From positions 1 to 64,000 of the forward strand of contig NZ_VIRW01000001.1 in the NCBI RefSeq assembly GCF_009760905.1: DNA of 64,000 nucleotides. Reading direction: 5' to 3'. The DNA comes from Chitinibacter sp. GC72. GTDB lineage: Bacteria; Pseudomonadota; Gammaproteobacteria; Burkholderiales; Chitinibacteraceae. Made by a program: the position numbers and the translations under genes. Positions 6,777-16,795 of this stretch are shown piece after piece (within the stretch, counting starts at the first letter, position 1; each line of letters starts with the position of its first letter). Under the pieces are notes generated by a model that saw only the letters and a program-made list of their open reading frames with translations, searched no databases and was not told the DNA's origin.

Positions 6777-8990
6777 ATGGTCGCAGTCACCCGCCCTCTT
6801 GCTCAATCCATTGCCGAAGCGGCCGACCCCGATCGCTGGCTTGCAGCCCTAGCCGAGCGCTATCCGCCCAATGAGATAGCGCGCCTGCGCGAGGCGCTGG
6901 ACTGGATTGCCGAGGTCTACGGCAAAGCACTCAACCCCGATACCGATGAATCGCTGTTTCTGCACGCAGTGGCCAGTGCGTCCATCGTCGCCGATTTGCG
7001 CATGGACGCCAATGCGGTCATTGCAGCGTTGCTGTTCTGCACCCCGGATTTTGTTGAGAAATCAGCCGAGCAAACCGACAAGCGCTTTGGCCCTACCGTA
7101 GCCTCGCTGGTCGATGGCATCAGCAAAGTGCGCAAGCTGCGAGCGCTGGCCAAACCGGCAGCAGGCAAAGCCGATGATTACGCGCAGCAAGTCGAAGCGC
7201 AGCGCAAGATGCTATTGGCCATGGTCGAAGATATTCGCGCCGTACTGATCAAGCTGGCGTGGCGCACGCAAACCATGCACAGCATTGCCAAAATCAGCGA
7301 GGAGCGCCGCAGAAAAATCGCGCAGGAAACGCTAGACGTATTCGCGCCGCTGGCCAATCGCCTGGGTGTGTGGCAAATCAAATGGGAGCTGGAAGACCTC
7401 GGTTTCCGTTTCCTGCACACCGATACTTACAAAAAAATCGCCAAGCTACTCGACGAGCGCCGGGTTGATCGCGAACATTTTATCGCCGAAGTGCTTGGTA
7501 CTTTGCGCGGCGAACTCGCCAAAGCCGGCGTAACGCATGTCGATTTGATGGGGCGTCCCAAGCATATCTACAGCATCTGGAAAAAGATGCAGAAGAAAAA
7601 GCTCGATTTTTCCGAGCTATACGACATCCGCGCCGTGCGCGTGCTGGTTGATGATGTAAAAGATTGCTATACGGTGCTCGGCATCGTGCATAATCTGTGG
7701 CAGCCGATTCCGGGCGAATTTGACGACTATATCGCACAGCCCAAGGGTAACTTCTACCGCAGCCTGCACACGGCGGTAATCGGCCCGCAGGATAAGGCCG
7801 TTGAAGTGCAAATCCGCACCTTCGATATGCACGATCACGCCGAATACGGCGTGGCGGCGCACTGGCGCTACAAGGAAGGCGGCCATGGTGATGCGCGCTA
7901 TGAAGAGAAAATTGCCTGGTTGCGCCAGCTGCTCGACTGGCGCGATGACGTTGCCACCGACGACAAATTTACCGACGCGTTCAAAGCCGAATTATTCGAA
8001 GACACGATTTATGTGCTCACCCCGGCTGGCCGCGTCATTTCACTGCCCAAGGGCAGCACCCCGGTCGATTTTGCCTATCATCTGCACACTGATCTGGGGC
8101 ATCGCTGCCGTGGGGCCAAAATCAATGGCCAGATCGTGCCGCTCAATACCGCGCTGGAAAACGGCCAGCGGATTGAAGTGCTGTCCTGCAAGGAAGGCGG
8201 CCCAAGCCTGGACTGGCTGCATCAGGGATACGTCAAAAGCCACCGCGCTGCGCAAAAAATCCGCCACTGGATACGCCAGCAAAATCTGGATGTCGCCATA
8301 GAGGCAGGCAAAAACCTGTACGAGAAAGAATCTGCACGTGCAGGCGCAGGCCAGCTAAATCAGGATCTGGTCGCCGAGCGGCTGGGCTACAAAACCATCG
8401 CCGAAGTGCATATTGCTCTGGGTCAGGGCGAGGTGAGCCTGCGTGAGCTCAATTTGGCCTTTAGCGATGCATTACGCCCGGTAGAAGTCGAAGCCCCTGA
8501 AACGCCGGAAGACTTTGTCCGCGCAGCACGGGCAACACAATACGGCGAGGGCATTCTGATCGAGGGTATCGACAAACTGATGACGATGCTCGCCAAGTGC
8601 TGCAAGCCCGTGCCGCCCGACGCAGTTATGGGGTATGTCACCAAGGGACGCGGTATTTCAATCCACCGCTGCGATTGCACGGCGCTCAAACGCCTGGCGG
8701 CAGAAGCGCCAGAGCGGCTGATTCGCGCCGACTGGGGTAATCTGGCCAAAAGCGGTCATGTGTTTGCCGTGGATATTCTGGTGGAGGCGGTTGAGCGCGC
8801 CAGCCTGTTGCGCGATCTGACCGACATCATGTCACGAGAAAAGATCAACGTCAGTGCGGCCAATATGCAAGTCCGCGATGGGCGCTCGCGGATTTCGTTC
8901 ACCATTGAAATTCGTGATAACGAACAACTGCTGCGCATTTTCTCGCGTTTGCAGGAAGTTCCCGGCGTATTGCGTTGCAATCGTAATTAA
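6777..8990 (+). CDS. relA: RelA (p)ppGpp synthetase I
   Basis: A 737-residue long RSH protein. The N-terminal hydrolase domain is degenerate: the HD dyad is replaced by FCTPDF near residue 83, so it should be synthetase-only. The synthetase domain carries GRPKHIYSIWKKM and ELYDIRAVRV. A TGS domain (VDFAYHLHTDLGHRC), a conserved Cys region (CCKPVPPDAV) and a C-terminal ACT domain follow. RelA senses uncharged tRNA on ribosomes and makes (p)ppGpp. The frame extends to a TTG at 6723, but the ATG at 6777 gives a typical N-terminus. Confidence 0.95.
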   Translation: MVAVTRPLAQSIAEAADPDRWLAALAERYPPNEIARLREALDWIAEVYGKALNPDTDESLFLHAVASASIVADLRMDANAVIAALLFCTPDFVEKSAEQTDKRFGPTVASLVDGISKVRKLRALAKPAAGKADDYAQQVEAQRKMLLAMVEDIRAVLIKLAWRTQTMHSIAKISEERRRKIAQETLDVFAPLANRLGVWQIKWELEDLGFRFLHTDTYKKIAKLLDERRVDREHFIAEVLGTLRGELAKAGVTHVDLMGRPKHIYSIWKKMQKKKLDFSELYDIRAVRVLVDDVKDCYTVLGIVHNLWQPIPGEFDDYIAQPKGNFYRSLHTAVIGPQDKAVEVQIRTFDMHDHAEYGVAAHWRYKEGGHGDARYEEKIAWLRQLLDWRDDVATDDKFTDAFKAELFEDTIYVLTPAGRVISLPKGSTPVDFAYHLHTDLGHRCRGAKINGQIVPLNTALENGQRIEVLSCKEGGPSLDWLHQGYVKSHRAAQKIRHWIRQQNLDVAIEAGKNLYEKESARAGAGQLNQDLVAERLGYKTIAEVHIALGQGEVSLRELNLAFSDALRPVEVEAPETPEDFVRAARATQYGEGILIEGIDKLMTMLAKCCKPVPPDAVMGYVTKGRGISIHRCDCTALKRLAAEAPERLIRADWGNLAKSGHVFAVDILVEAVERASLLRDLTDIMSREKINVSAANMQVRDGRSRISFTIEIRDNEQLLRIFSRLQEVPGVLRCNRN

Positions 8991-9110
8991 CAGCAAGAGC
9001 AAACCACGCAAAAACCACCAAATAACTGAATTTATAAACAAGAAAAACTTACACATAAAGATAAAAACCCCGATTGACAGCCGTTTCAACCCGGAAATAA
9101 GATTTATCCC

Positions 9111-9137
9111 TTTAGCAACTCGCATTTATGCCGATAG
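9111..9137 (+). promoter_or_regulatory. Probable sigma-28 (FliA) promoter of the chemoreceptor gene
   Basis: GCCGATAG at 9130-9137 matches seven of eight bases of the FliA -10 element GCCGATAA. TTTA at 9111-9114 sits at the required 15-nt spacing but matches TAAA in only two positions. It lies about 50 bp before the start codon of a chemoreceptor, a gene class often under FliA control. Confidence 0.5.
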
Positions 9138-9184
9138 TAAGCTAATAATCTTATAACAAAATGTCTGTCCACACGGGGTGCACA

Positions 9185-11071
9185 ATGTTTAATTCCTTAC
9201 GCGCAAGGCTAATCGCTTTTATTGCTGTGCTCATTCTGGTTGTCACTTCAGTTCTGACAATCGGGGCATACACCAAAATGCGCGACGAAATGATTAATGT
9301 AGGATTGCGCAACGAAATTATCGGTATTGAAACCGGTTACAGCGTTATGCTGAGAAACTGGATGGCCGACAAGAAAATGATCGTTAGCGCCATCGCCACC
9401 GCGCTGGAAGGCGCTACCGACTTCACACCGGTGCTGCTGCAGGGATCAAAAAGTGCGCTTTTTGATTCAGCCTATCTAGGCACGCAGGACAAACAGATGA
9501 TCGTCTCCCGTGATCTGGGCCTGCCGGAAGGCTACGATCCGACTTCGCGCCCGTGGTATCAACAGGCACAGAAAGAAAACAAAACCGTGATGACTGCGCC
9601 ATATGTTGATGCAGGTACCAAACGGCTGATTATTTCTTTTGCGGCACCGGTGAAAAAGGATGGCGCTTTCTTTGGCGTAGTCGGCACCGATATTTTCCTT
9701 GATGACATCGTTAAAGACGTCCTGAATATCAAAATGACCGGTAACGGCTATGCCCTGCTGGTGGATAAAGCCGGGACGATTCTGGTGCACTCGGATCAGG
9801 CCAAAATCCTCAAACCCACCACTGATCTCAACCCCGACATTTCCGCAGCCAATCTGGCCAAGATTTCTGCCAGCCAGGATTTTCTGGATACCGAAATCAA
9901 CGGCGAAGGCAAGTATGTCTACGCCAAAGCCATCGACGGCAGTGATGTCGTACTGATGATGGTGATCGACAAAGCCACCGCACTGGCCCCCTTAAACCAG
10001 CTGCTGTGGACCGCCATTGCCACACTGGTGGTGATTTTGCTGATTGTCATTCCGCTGGCCAGTGTGCTGGTGAACCGGATGATGGCCGGCTTGCTGAAAA
10101 TCCGTAAAGGCATGGTTGAGATTGCTCAGGGTGAAGGCGATCTGACGCGTAAAATCCAGATTGATGGCGATGATGAAATTGCGCAAACCGCCAAAGCCTT
10201 CAACCAGTTCACCGATCGTCTGCGTACGATGTTCAGCGATTTGCGCAAAGAAACCGAAAACCTGACCGTTGGTGTGCAGCAAATCAATCAGGTGCTCAAT
10301 ACGCTATCTAATGATTCGCGCATTCTGTCAGACATGGCGGCCACAAACGCAGCGACGATTGAGGAAATCACCGTCAGCATCAGCCACATCGCCGATAATG
10401 CCGGTGAAGCCAACCACCTAGTAAACAATACCGGTGCACTATCGGCAGATTCGGCCAAAACCATGAACGAAGTGGCCAATGAAGTGGGCAAATCGGCCAC
10501 CGAGGTGAGCGAGCTCTCTTCCCTGCTTGATCGACTCAATCAGCGCAGCCAGGACATTAGCGGCATTATTCAGGTGATCAAGGAAATTGCCGATCAGACC
10601 AATTTGCTGGCACTGAATGCCGCCATCGAAGCTGCGCGCGCTGGCGAGCAAGGCCGTGGCTTTGCCGTGGTGGCCGATGAAGTACGCAAGCTGGCTGAGC
10701 GCACTAGCTCGGCCACGCTGGAGATTACCGGCATGATCGATGGCATTCGCGGTGAAACCAATGCAGCAGTCCGTAATATGGAATCCACCCTGGGTGCAGT
10801 ACAAAGTGGCGTGGCCTTGTCGAATAATGCGGCCAGCAAGATTGTCGATATTCGCCAGAACATGAGCCAGGTGATGGAGAAAATGAGCGAGATCGCGCAC
10901 GCCACCAAAGAGCAGCAAGATGCGACCACGATGATGGCACAAAGCGCGGAAAACATTACCAATCAAATGCAACAATCAGATGCCGCCCTGCACCGCGCCA
11001 ATGATTCGGTAGCCCAGCTCAACCATCTGGCCGGATTTTTGCGCGAGATGTTTGGACGTTTCAAAGTATAG
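9185..11071 (+). CDS. Methyl-accepting chemotaxis protein, dCache sensor
   Basis: A 628-residue transmembrane chemoreceptor. It has an N-terminal membrane helix (about 8-30), a large periplasmic dCache_1 domain with the SRPWYQQA motif, a second membrane helix ([20 protein letters not shown]), a HAMP domain, and a signalling domain containing the MCP hairpin tip around [20 protein letters not shown]. dCache receptors commonly bind amino acids or other small metabolites; the ligand is unknown. The ATG at 9185 is preceded by GGGGTG; an in-frame ATG at 9161 would add 8 residues. No che genes are nearby. Confidence 0.93.
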   Translation: MFNSLRARLIAFIAVLILVVTSVLTIGAYTKMRDEMINVGLRNEIIGIETGYSVMLRNWMADKKMIVSAIATALEGATDFTPVLLQGSKSALFDSAYLGTQDKQMIVSRDLGLPEGYDPTSRPWYQQAQKENKTVMTAPYVDAGTKRLIISFAAPVKKDGAFFGVVGTDIFLDDIVKDVLNIKMTGNGYALLVDKAGTILVHSDQAKILKPTTDLNPDISAANLAKISASQDFLDTEINGEGKYVYAKAIDGSDVVLMMVIDKATALAPLNQLLWTAIATLVVILLIVIPLASVLVNRMMAGLLKIRKGMVEIAQGEGDLTRKIQIDGDDEIAQTAKAFNQFTDRLRTMFSDLRKETENLTVGVQQINQVLNTLSNDSRILSDMAATNAATIEEITVSISHIADNAGEANHLVNNTGALSADSAKTMNEVANEVGKSATEVSELSSLLDRLNQRSQDISGIIQVIKEIADQTNLLALNAAIEAARAGEQGRGFAVVADEVRKLAERTSSATLEITGMIDGIRGETNAAVRNMESTLGAVQSGVALSNNAASKIVDIRQNMSQVMEKMSEIAHATKEQQDATTMMAQSAENITNQMQQSDAALHRANDSVAQLNHLAGFLREMFGRFKV

Positions 11072-11074
11072 AAA

Positions 11075-11123
11075 GGGTATATCCTTGTAGGTCAATCTGA
11101 AATTGGCCTACAGAGCAATACCC
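11075..11123. repeat. 49-bp palindromic element, copy 3
   Basis: Ends GGGTATATC and GCAATACCC. Inner arms TGTAGGTCAAT and ATTGGCCTACA pair with one G-U. It begins 4 bp after the chemoreceptor stop and is followed by a separate intrinsic terminator. One of the best-preserved copies. Confidence 0.85.
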
Positions 11124-11130
11124 AACAAAA

Positions 11131-11151
11131 AGGCCGCAAAGCGGCCTTTTT
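11131..11151 (+). terminator. Intrinsic terminator, bidirectional
   Basis: AGGCCGC-AAA-GCGGCCT stem-loop with flanking A and T runs on both sides. It can serve both the chemoreceptor gene and the convergent pyruvate kinase gene. Confidence 0.9.
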
Positions 11152-11172
11152 GCTATTCGGAGTGACTCAATC

Positions 11173-12612
11173 TTATCGCTGCTTTTGTGATTCACCCGCC
11201 CGGACAATTTTCAGGCAGTTAGTGCCGCCCAGCATGCCGACCACATCACCGAAGGTAAACGCAATCAGATCGCCCTGCTGCACAATGCCCCGGCGCAACA
11301 TTTCCAGCTCGGCACGTACCAGCAATGATTCGCGGTCCGTATTGTCGTGCGAGAGCATCACCGGCTCGACATCGCGGAACAAGGACAGGCGGCTATAAGT
11401 TTCTGCCTCCGGCGTCAGCGCATAAATCGGCACGCCCGAAATCACGCGCGACATCCACAATGCGGACGAACCTGACTGGGTTAAAGCCGCAATCACTTTG
11501 ACATTCAGGTGATTCGAGGCAAACAGCGCAGCCATCGAAATGGTCTGGTCTACGCGGGTATATTCACCGTCGAGCAAAGCAGCATTGCTCACCTTATAAT
11601 CTTGCGACTTTTCAGCCTCCAGACAAATTCTGGACATGGCCTCGACGGTTTCAACCGGGTACTGTCCTGCAGCTGTTTCGGCAGACAGCATGACGGCATC
11701 AGTGCCATCAAGTACAGCATTGGCCACGTCAGAAACTTCGGCGCGGGTAGGCACCGGGCTGGCAATCATCGACTCCATCATCTGCGTGGCCGTGATGGTT
11801 AACTTATTCATCCGGCGCGCGGCCTTGATCATGCGTTTTTGCAAGGCAGGCACCGCCGCATCACCGACTTCAACCGCCAGATCACCCCGCGCCACCATAA
11901 TGCCATCGGATGCCTCAAGGATTTCGTCCAGATTGGCAATCGCCTCGGTGCGCTCGATTTTGGCTATCAGCAAGGCCTTGCTGCCCGCAGCGCGCAACAG
12001 GGTACGCGCCATATACATATCGGCAGCACTTTTTGGAAACGACACGGCAACATAATCGGCATGCAGTTTAGCCGCCACCTTGATGTCTTCCATATCCTTG
12101 CCCGTCAGCGCAGGCGCAGTGAGCCCCCCACCCTGCCGATTGATGCCTTTATTATTCGACAGCGTACCCCCCATCAGCACCGTGGTATGCACTTTGCTAC
12201 CTTCAACCGCATCGACAATCAGCTGGATTTTGCCGTCATCGAGCAGCAGGATATTGCCGGCCTCAACATCATTGGGCAGCTCTTTGTAATCGAGCCCCAC
12301 CGTATTCTGATCACCCAGCTCGCACGCTGCGTCAAGGATAAAGCGTGCACCTTTGACCAACTCGATCTTGTTCTTTTTAAATTTGCCAACGCGGATTTTC
12401 GGGCCTTGCAAATCCACCATAATCGCAATCGGTCGCCCCGCTTTTTTAGCCTGCTCGCGCACCATCGCCGCACGGTCAATATGATCCTGCGCCGAGCCAT
12501 GCGAGAAATTGAGGCGAACCATATTGACCCCCGCCTCGACCAGACGCGCCAGCATGGCCGCATCGTTGGATGCCGGACCCAGAGTGGCAACAATTTTAGT
12601 GCTTCGTAGCAT
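11173..12612 (-). CDS. pyk: Pyruvate kinase
   Basis: A 479-residue pyruvate kinase, converting phosphoenolpyruvate and ADP to pyruvate and ATP at the end of glycolysis. It starts MLRSTKIVATLGPAS, with the substrate-binding RLNFSHG and the active-site stretch IAKIERTEAIANLDEI, then ARGDLAVE and TATQMMESM. The frame stays open upstream to 12726, but AAGGAG lies just before the ATG at 12612. The C-terminal regulatory domain is intact. Monocistronic in appearance. Confidence 0.96.
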   Translation of the reverse strand: MLRSTKIVATLGPASNDAAMLARLVEAGVNMVRLNFSHGSAQDHIDRAAMVREQAKKAGRPIAIMVDLQGPKIRVGKFKKNKIELVKGARFILDAACELGDQNTVGLDYKELPNDVEAGNILLLDDGKIQLIVDAVEGSKVHTTVLMGGTLSNNKGINRQGGGLTAPALTGKDMEDIKVAAKLHADYVAVSFPKSAADMYMARTLLRAAGSKALLIAKIERTEAIANLDEILEASDGIMVARGDLAVEVGDAAVPALQKRMIKAARRMNKLTITATQMMESMIASPVPTRAEVSDVANAVLDGTDAVMLSAETAAGQYPVETVEAMSRICLEAEKSQDYKVSNAALLDGEYTRVDQTISMAALFASNHLNVKVIAALTQSGSSALWMSRVISGVPIYALTPEAETYSRLSLFRDVEPVMLSHDNTDRESLLVRAELEMLRRGIVQQGDLIAFTFGDVVGMLGGTNCLKIVRAGESQKQR

Positions 12613-12879
12613 GAACAGCTCCTTTGATTGATTCGGCGGAAAATGCCCGAGATGCGCCAGCAAGATCAGCGCAGTACATCGCTTTATTGTGAACATATCT
12701 GGATCAACCGGTCTGAGCCTGATCAATTTAAGCTAAATTGCCGCGAATATCCGGCAGGGTGTGGCTAAAACAGCAACAGAGGATGGGCCAAACCAAGGAG
12801 CAGCCGCACGAGCGAAGCAGCCCGGAACCAAGATCGATAGACGCCGGGCCGCGAAAAACGTAGAATGCCGCTCGGTATT

Positions 12880-12955
12880 GTCCCCATAGCTCAACAGGAT
12901 AGAGCACTTGCCTCCTAAGCGAAAGATCCCCGTTCGAGTCGGGGTGGGGATACCA
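12880..12955 (+). tRNA. tRNA-Arg (anticodon CCU)
   Basis: A cloverleaf can be drawn: acceptor GTCCCCA pairs with TGGGGAT (G1-U72 wobble), followed by A73 and an encoded CCA. The D arm contains AGCTCAACAGGATAGAGC, the anticodon loop is CTCCTAA, and the T arm holds GTTCGAGTC. It reads AGG codons. It stands alone between pyk and the ammonium transporter; the 12613-12879 gap upstream shows nothing else recognisable. Confidence 0.95.
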
Positions 12956-13070
12956 GTTCAGCCTTGCAGTACGTCAAATTCACGGTGTTTTACGACGATT
13001 TGCTACAGACATCGTGATCACTTCACTACTCCTGCTTAAAGAATCCAACATCAACTGCCGCACAAATTAC

Positions 13071-13127
13071 GCACCAACATAGTGCAAACATTTTGTGCAT
13101 GACATCCTATCTGCACCACTAAATAGC
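13071..13127 (+). promoter_or_regulatory. NtrC-type enhancer sites
   Basis: GCACCAACATAGTGC at 13071-13085 fits the NtrC dyad GCAC-N7-GTGC. GCAAACATTTTGTGC at 13084-13098 fits with one change. GCAC-N7-TAGC at 13113-13127 is a weaker half-match. They lie about 80-140 bp before the sigma-54 promoter, the usual enhancer distance. Confidence 0.75.
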
Positions 13128-13192
13128 ACGCACTCCCCCCCACATTAGAAGCAAATACCTTGCTCACGCGGCAAACGCACCAGCTTTGCGCA

Positions 13193-13209
13193 TTGGCATG
13201 CTCTTTGCT
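13193..13209 (+). promoter_or_regulatory. Sigma-54 promoter of amt
   Basis: TTGGCAT-N5-TTGCT places GG and GC elements exactly 12 bp apart (-24/-12), close to the consensus TTGGCAC-N5-TTGCA. The predicted transcription start is near 13220, 30 bp before the amt ATG. Confidence 0.8.
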
Positions 13210-13249
13210 AGTTCTCGTGCCATAAAAACGATCACACACGAGAGCACAC

Positions 13250-14452
13250 ATGGACGCATTTCGCACCAGTACGGACGTACTGTTTATTTTATTGGGCGCC
13301 ATTATGATTTTGGCGATGCACGCTGGCTTTGCTTTTCTGGAGCTGGGCACCGTGCGCAAAAAAAATCAGGTCAACGCGCTGGTTAAAATTCTGACCGACT
13401 TTGCTGTTTCGACGATTGCTTATTTCTTTATCGGCTATAGCGTCGCCTACGGCGTCAACCTGCTCGCGCCAGTGAGTGAGCTCAATCTCGCCAGCGGCTA
13501 TGGCATGGTGAAGTTCTTCTTTCTGGTGACTTTTGCCGCGGCCATTCCGGCTATTGTTTCGGGGGGGATTGCCGAGCGCGCCAAGTTTCACCCGCAAACT
13601 GCGGCGACTTTTATTCTGGTCGGTCTGGTTTATCCCTTCTTCGAGGGCATGATCTGGAATAATAATTTTGGCGTGCAGGATTGGATGAAAGCGAGCTTTG
13701 GCGCAACCTTCCATGATTTTGCTGGCTCGGTCGTTGTCCACGCTGTCGGCGGCTGGATAGGTCTGGCTGCCGTGCTCCATCTTGGTGCGCGCCGTGGCCG
13801 CTATAGCAAGGAAGGCCGCATCGCCGCGCATCCGCCGTCGAGCATTCCATTTCTGGCGCTTGGCGCCTGGATTCTGATCGTCGGCTGGTTCGGTTTTAAC
13901 GTGATGAGCGCGCAAAAAATCGAAGGCATTTCGGGTCTGGTCGCAATGAATTCGCTGATGGCGATGGTCGGCGGCACGCTCGTCGCCACTTTTACTGGCA
14001 AGAACGACCCCGGCTTTATCCATAACGGCCCGCTCGCCGGTCTGGTCGCCGTTTGCGCCGGGTCGGACATTATGCATCCACTGGGCGCGCTGATCGTCGG
14101 TGGCGCAGCGGGTGGCATGTTTGTTTATCTATTCACGATTACGCAGAACAAATGGAAAATCGACGACGTGCTCGGCGTCTGGCCGCTGCATGGTATTTGC
14201 GGCGCATGGGGGGGTATTGCAGCCGGTATCTTTGGTAGCGAGGCCTTAGGCGGTATGGGTGGGGTAAGTATACTCGCGCAAATCGTCGGTACGCTGATGG
14301 GCATTGTGATCGCCTTTGTCGGCGGCTACATCGTCTACGGCGTATTGAAGAAAACCGTCGGGATTCGATTGAGCGATGAAGAAGAATTCAACGGTGCAGA
14401 TTTAAGCATCCACCAGATTTCCGCCAGCCCCGAGCGCGAAACCAACTGGTAA
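13250..14452 (+). CDS. amtB: Ammonium transporter (Amt/MEP/Rh family)
   Basis: A 400-residue inner-membrane protein of eleven predicted segments that conducts ammonium or ammonia. Signature stretches include LELGTVRKKNQVNALVK, FHDFAGSVVVHAVGGW (with the first pore His), and DVLGVWPLHGICGAWGG (second pore His). The start MDAFRTSTDV has no cleavable signal, so it is an Amt of the shorter type. Sigma-54 and NtrC-like sites upstream indicate induction under nitrogen limitation. The usual partner glnK is not adjacent, which is atypical. An intrinsic terminator follows. Confidence 0.95.
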   Translation: MDAFRTSTDVLFILLGAIMILAMHAGFAFLELGTVRKKNQVNALVKILTDFAVSTIAYFFIGYSVAYGVNLLAPVSELNLASGYGMVKFFFLVTFAAAIPAIVSGGIAERAKFHPQTAATFILVGLVYPFFEGMIWNNNFGVQDWMKASFGATFHDFAGSVVVHAVGGWIGLAAVLHLGARRGRYSKEGRIAAHPPSSIPFLALGAWILIVGWFGFNVMSAQKIEGISGLVAMNSLMAMVGGTLVATFTGKNDPGFIHNGPLAGLVAVCAGSDIMHPLGALIVGGAAGGMFVYLFTITQNKWKIDDVLGVWPLHGICGAWGGIAAGIFGSEALGGMGGVSILAQIVGTLMGIVIAFVGGYIVYGVLKKTVGIRLSDEEEFNGADLSIHQISASPERETNW

Positions 14453-14468
14453 TTCGCCCAAGCATTAA

Positions 14469-14501
14469 AAAAGCCGGCTTCGTCAGAAGACCGGCTTTTT
14501 T
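14469..14501 (+). terminator. Intrinsic terminator after amtB
   Basis: AGCCGG and CCGGCT pair around an inner TTC/GAA stem, flanked by A and T runs. It can act in both directions. Confidence 0.88.
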
Positions 14502-14602
14502 ACCGCAGGCGGCGACAAAAGAGTTGCCGCCTGCTTATGACATCCACTGTACCGGGTTTGCGCTCAAATCAGAGCAAGTGCAATCGAGCGGCAAGCGATC
14601 TG

Positions 14603-15040
14603 TCACTCGACTGAAAACACTCGTTTTTGCCGATCCTGACTCAGTGCGTAGACCGTGAGCGTTCCCTTGATTTCGGGTCCCATGCCAGGCGAATTGGCCG
14701 GCATGCCCGGTACGGTAATGCCGACAATATCGGGTTTTTGCTTGAGCATTTTCTGGATTGCCGCCACCGGCACATGGCCTTCTACCGTGTAGCTGCGGCC
14801 ATTGCTGGCTTTGATTTGCATCGTGTGGCAGCTGGCCATTTTGTCCGAGCCCAATTGCTTTTTAATCGTGCTCATATCGTTTGACACAATCGCGTTCACT
14901 TTAAAACCATTGGCGTTCAGATATTTCACATACTCATCGCAGCAGCCGCAGTACGGGTCTTTGTACAGCGTTGCGGCCACGCCCGCCCAGCTTGGTGCGG
15001 CGAGTAAACTAATCAGTAAAGCAGGTACCATTTTATTCAT
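14603..15040 (-). CDS. DUF411 metal-binding protein, exported
   Basis: A 145-residue protein with a signal peptide (MNKMVPALLISLLAAPSWAG) and the DUF411 motif CGCC at residues 31-34 plus a later SCHT motif. DUF411 proteins are common in copper and silver resistance loci and are thought to bind metal in the periplasm; the exact role is unsettled. GGAG precedes the ATG. It follows the multicopper oxidase by 35 bp on the same strand, so the two probably form an operon with the oxidase first. Confidence 0.88.
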   Translation of the reverse strand: MNKMVPALLISLLAAPSWAGVAATLYKDPYCGCCDEYVKYLNANGFKVNAIVSNDMSTIKKQLGSDKMASCHTMQIKASNGRSYTVEGHVPVAAIQKMLKQKPDIVGITVPGMPANSPGMGPEIKGTLTVYALSQDRQKRVFSVE

Positions 15041-15075
15041 TGATATTCTCCAAAATTCATTTTCTGATCACAGCC

Positions 15076-16614
15076 TTATTTGACAAGCACTTGCGCCATC
15101 ATGCCCTGCCCTTCGTGCTCCAGAATATGGCAGTGGAACATGCGCAAGCCCTTGTCGTGCTGAACCATTTTGATGCGCACGGTTTCATACGGGCGCAAAT
15201 TAATCGTGTCGTGCAGCGCGCGGTATTTCGCGTTTTGGCGCTTGCCGTCCAGCTTTGCATCAAGCACCAAAAACTGCGTGCCGTGGATATGGAATGGGTG
15301 ATCCATGTGCGAGTTATTAAAGATTTCCCAAATCTCAACTTCATTGAGTTTGCTGGTCATATCGATACGATCCATGTCGTACACCTTGCCGTTCACCAGA
15401 AATTCCATCGTGTGAACGCCATTCTCCATGCTCATCGTTTCGCTAAACTCAACCTTTTTCAGCGCTGTGGCGCGACCCAAATCGTTGATCTTGCGTAGCT
15501 GCGCCGGAATTGCGGGCACATCACCGGCGGTGAACACAAGTTGCGCCAAGACGCGATCAACTTCGGGCTCGAGATTGCCCATTTTTTCGCGGTTATACGC
15601 CAAGGCTTTCAGCGCCAACTGCGCCGCTTTACCATCACCGACCAGCACTTCAATTCTTTGCCCCGGCACCAGCAAAATCTGCTCGTGTACGACCGGTTTT
15701 TCCAGCAAACCGCCGTCGGTACCGACCAAAGTCAGCTTTTGCCCAGGAATCGCCAATTGCAAATACCGCGCGCTGCACGCATTCCAGATGCGCAGACGTT
15801 GGCGGCCCGCGATCGTCACCACGGGCTCGCGCTGGCCATTGACCAGCACAAACTGCCCTTCGCGGCCATTCATCCAGTCGTTGGCGGTGTTATCGGGGAT
15901 CAAAGCTTGCGCATCGAGTTTTAAATCTGAAATCACCAGATGCTGCTCGGCAAACGCGCGTAGCGGATCATTCTTGCTGCGCACAATAAACAGCCCTGCT
16001 AAGCCACGATAAACCTGTTCGGGCGTGTCGCCGTGCGGATGCGGGTGGTACCAGTAGGTGCCAGCGCTGTCTTTCGGCAATTTAAAGCGATAGACGCGCT
16101 CAGCGCCCGCGGGTACGGCGTCTTGCGGGTTACCGTCTTCTTCCGGCGGCACCGGCAGTCCGTGCCAGTGTATCGTCGACGCTTGCGTTAGTTTGTTCAC
16201 AAAGCGAATCGCCACTTCGTCGCCTTCAAACGCCTCGATCAATGGGCCGGGCACTTGGCCGTTGTACAACCACATTGGCGTTTGCTGGCCTGCAACCAGC
16301 TCAACTTGGTGCTCAGCCGCGGTCAGCGTTGCTTCAAAGCGATTTGCTGCGGTGGCCGTATTGGCCAATTTCGATAGAGCCACGTGCGCGCGTCCGGCGG
16401 CTAAGGCCGTCACCGGCAGCAAAGGCATGTCGGGCACGGTTTTTAATGTCATTGCGCCAGCGCCATGTGACGCACCCCCAGCCGAACCATGGCCGGAATG
16501 ATCCATCGAGCCATGTGCGGAGTGATCCATAGCTGCCGCCCACGCCGCATTAAGCGAAAAGTAGCCGAGCGCACCAGCGCCGATCGACGTAGTTAAAAAT
16601 TGTCGTCTATCCAT
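15076..16614 (-). CDS. Multicopper oxidase (CopA/CueO type), Tat-exported
   Basis: A 512-residue periplasmic multicopper oxidase. The Tat signal has RRQFL at residues 3-7. All four copper ligand motifs are present: IHWHGLPVP, YWYHPHPHG, HMDHPFHIHG, and HCHILEHEGQGMM with the type-1 Cys. A short Met/His-rich stretch (MDHSAHGSMDHSGHG) follows the signal. The likely role is Cu(I) oxidation and detoxification. The frame stays open upstream to 16665, but MDRRQFL is the natural start. It is first in a pair with the DUF411 gene. Confidence 0.93.
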   Translation of the reverse strand: MDRRQFLTTSIGAGALGYFSLNAAWAAAMDHSAHGSMDHSGHGSAGGASHGAGAMTLKTVPDMPLLPVTALAAGRAHVALSKLANTATAANRFEATLTAAEHQVELVAGQQTPMWLYNGQVPGPLIEAFEGDEVAIRFVNKLTQASTIHWHGLPVPPEEDGNPQDAVPAGAERVYRFKLPKDSAGTYWYHPHPHGDTPEQVYRGLAGLFIVRSKNDPLRAFAEQHLVISDLKLDAQALIPDNTANDWMNGREGQFVLVNGQREPVVTIAGRQRLRIWNACSARYLQLAIPGQKLTLVGTDGGLLEKPVVHEQILLVPGQRIEVLVGDGKAAQLALKALAYNREKMGNLEPEVDRVLAQLVFTAGDVPAIPAQLRKINDLGRATALKKVEFSETMSMENGVHTMEFLVNGKVYDMDRIDMTSKLNEVEIWEIFNNSHMDHPFHIHGTQFLVLDAKLDGKRQNAKYRALHDTINLRPYETVRIKMVQHDKGLRMFHCHILEHEGQGMMAQVLVK

Positions 16615-16795
16615 TTCAAACTCCCTCATCTGGACGAGCCATGCGCCACTCGCGCTCATGCACACAGCCTATGTGTGATCGTATTCGGCTCAATATAGCC
16701 AGACTGCGATTTCGACGCAGCCAGCGATTAATCTGTTAAGCACGAAATAAAGCCAAGCATCGTACTTTTTGCGCCATGATTTTAAGGGCCATAAG

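Noticed and set aside
14212-14260. GGGTATTGC inside amtB as a further 49-bp element
   Set aside because: No TACCC at the expected right end, so it is a single half-site by chance.
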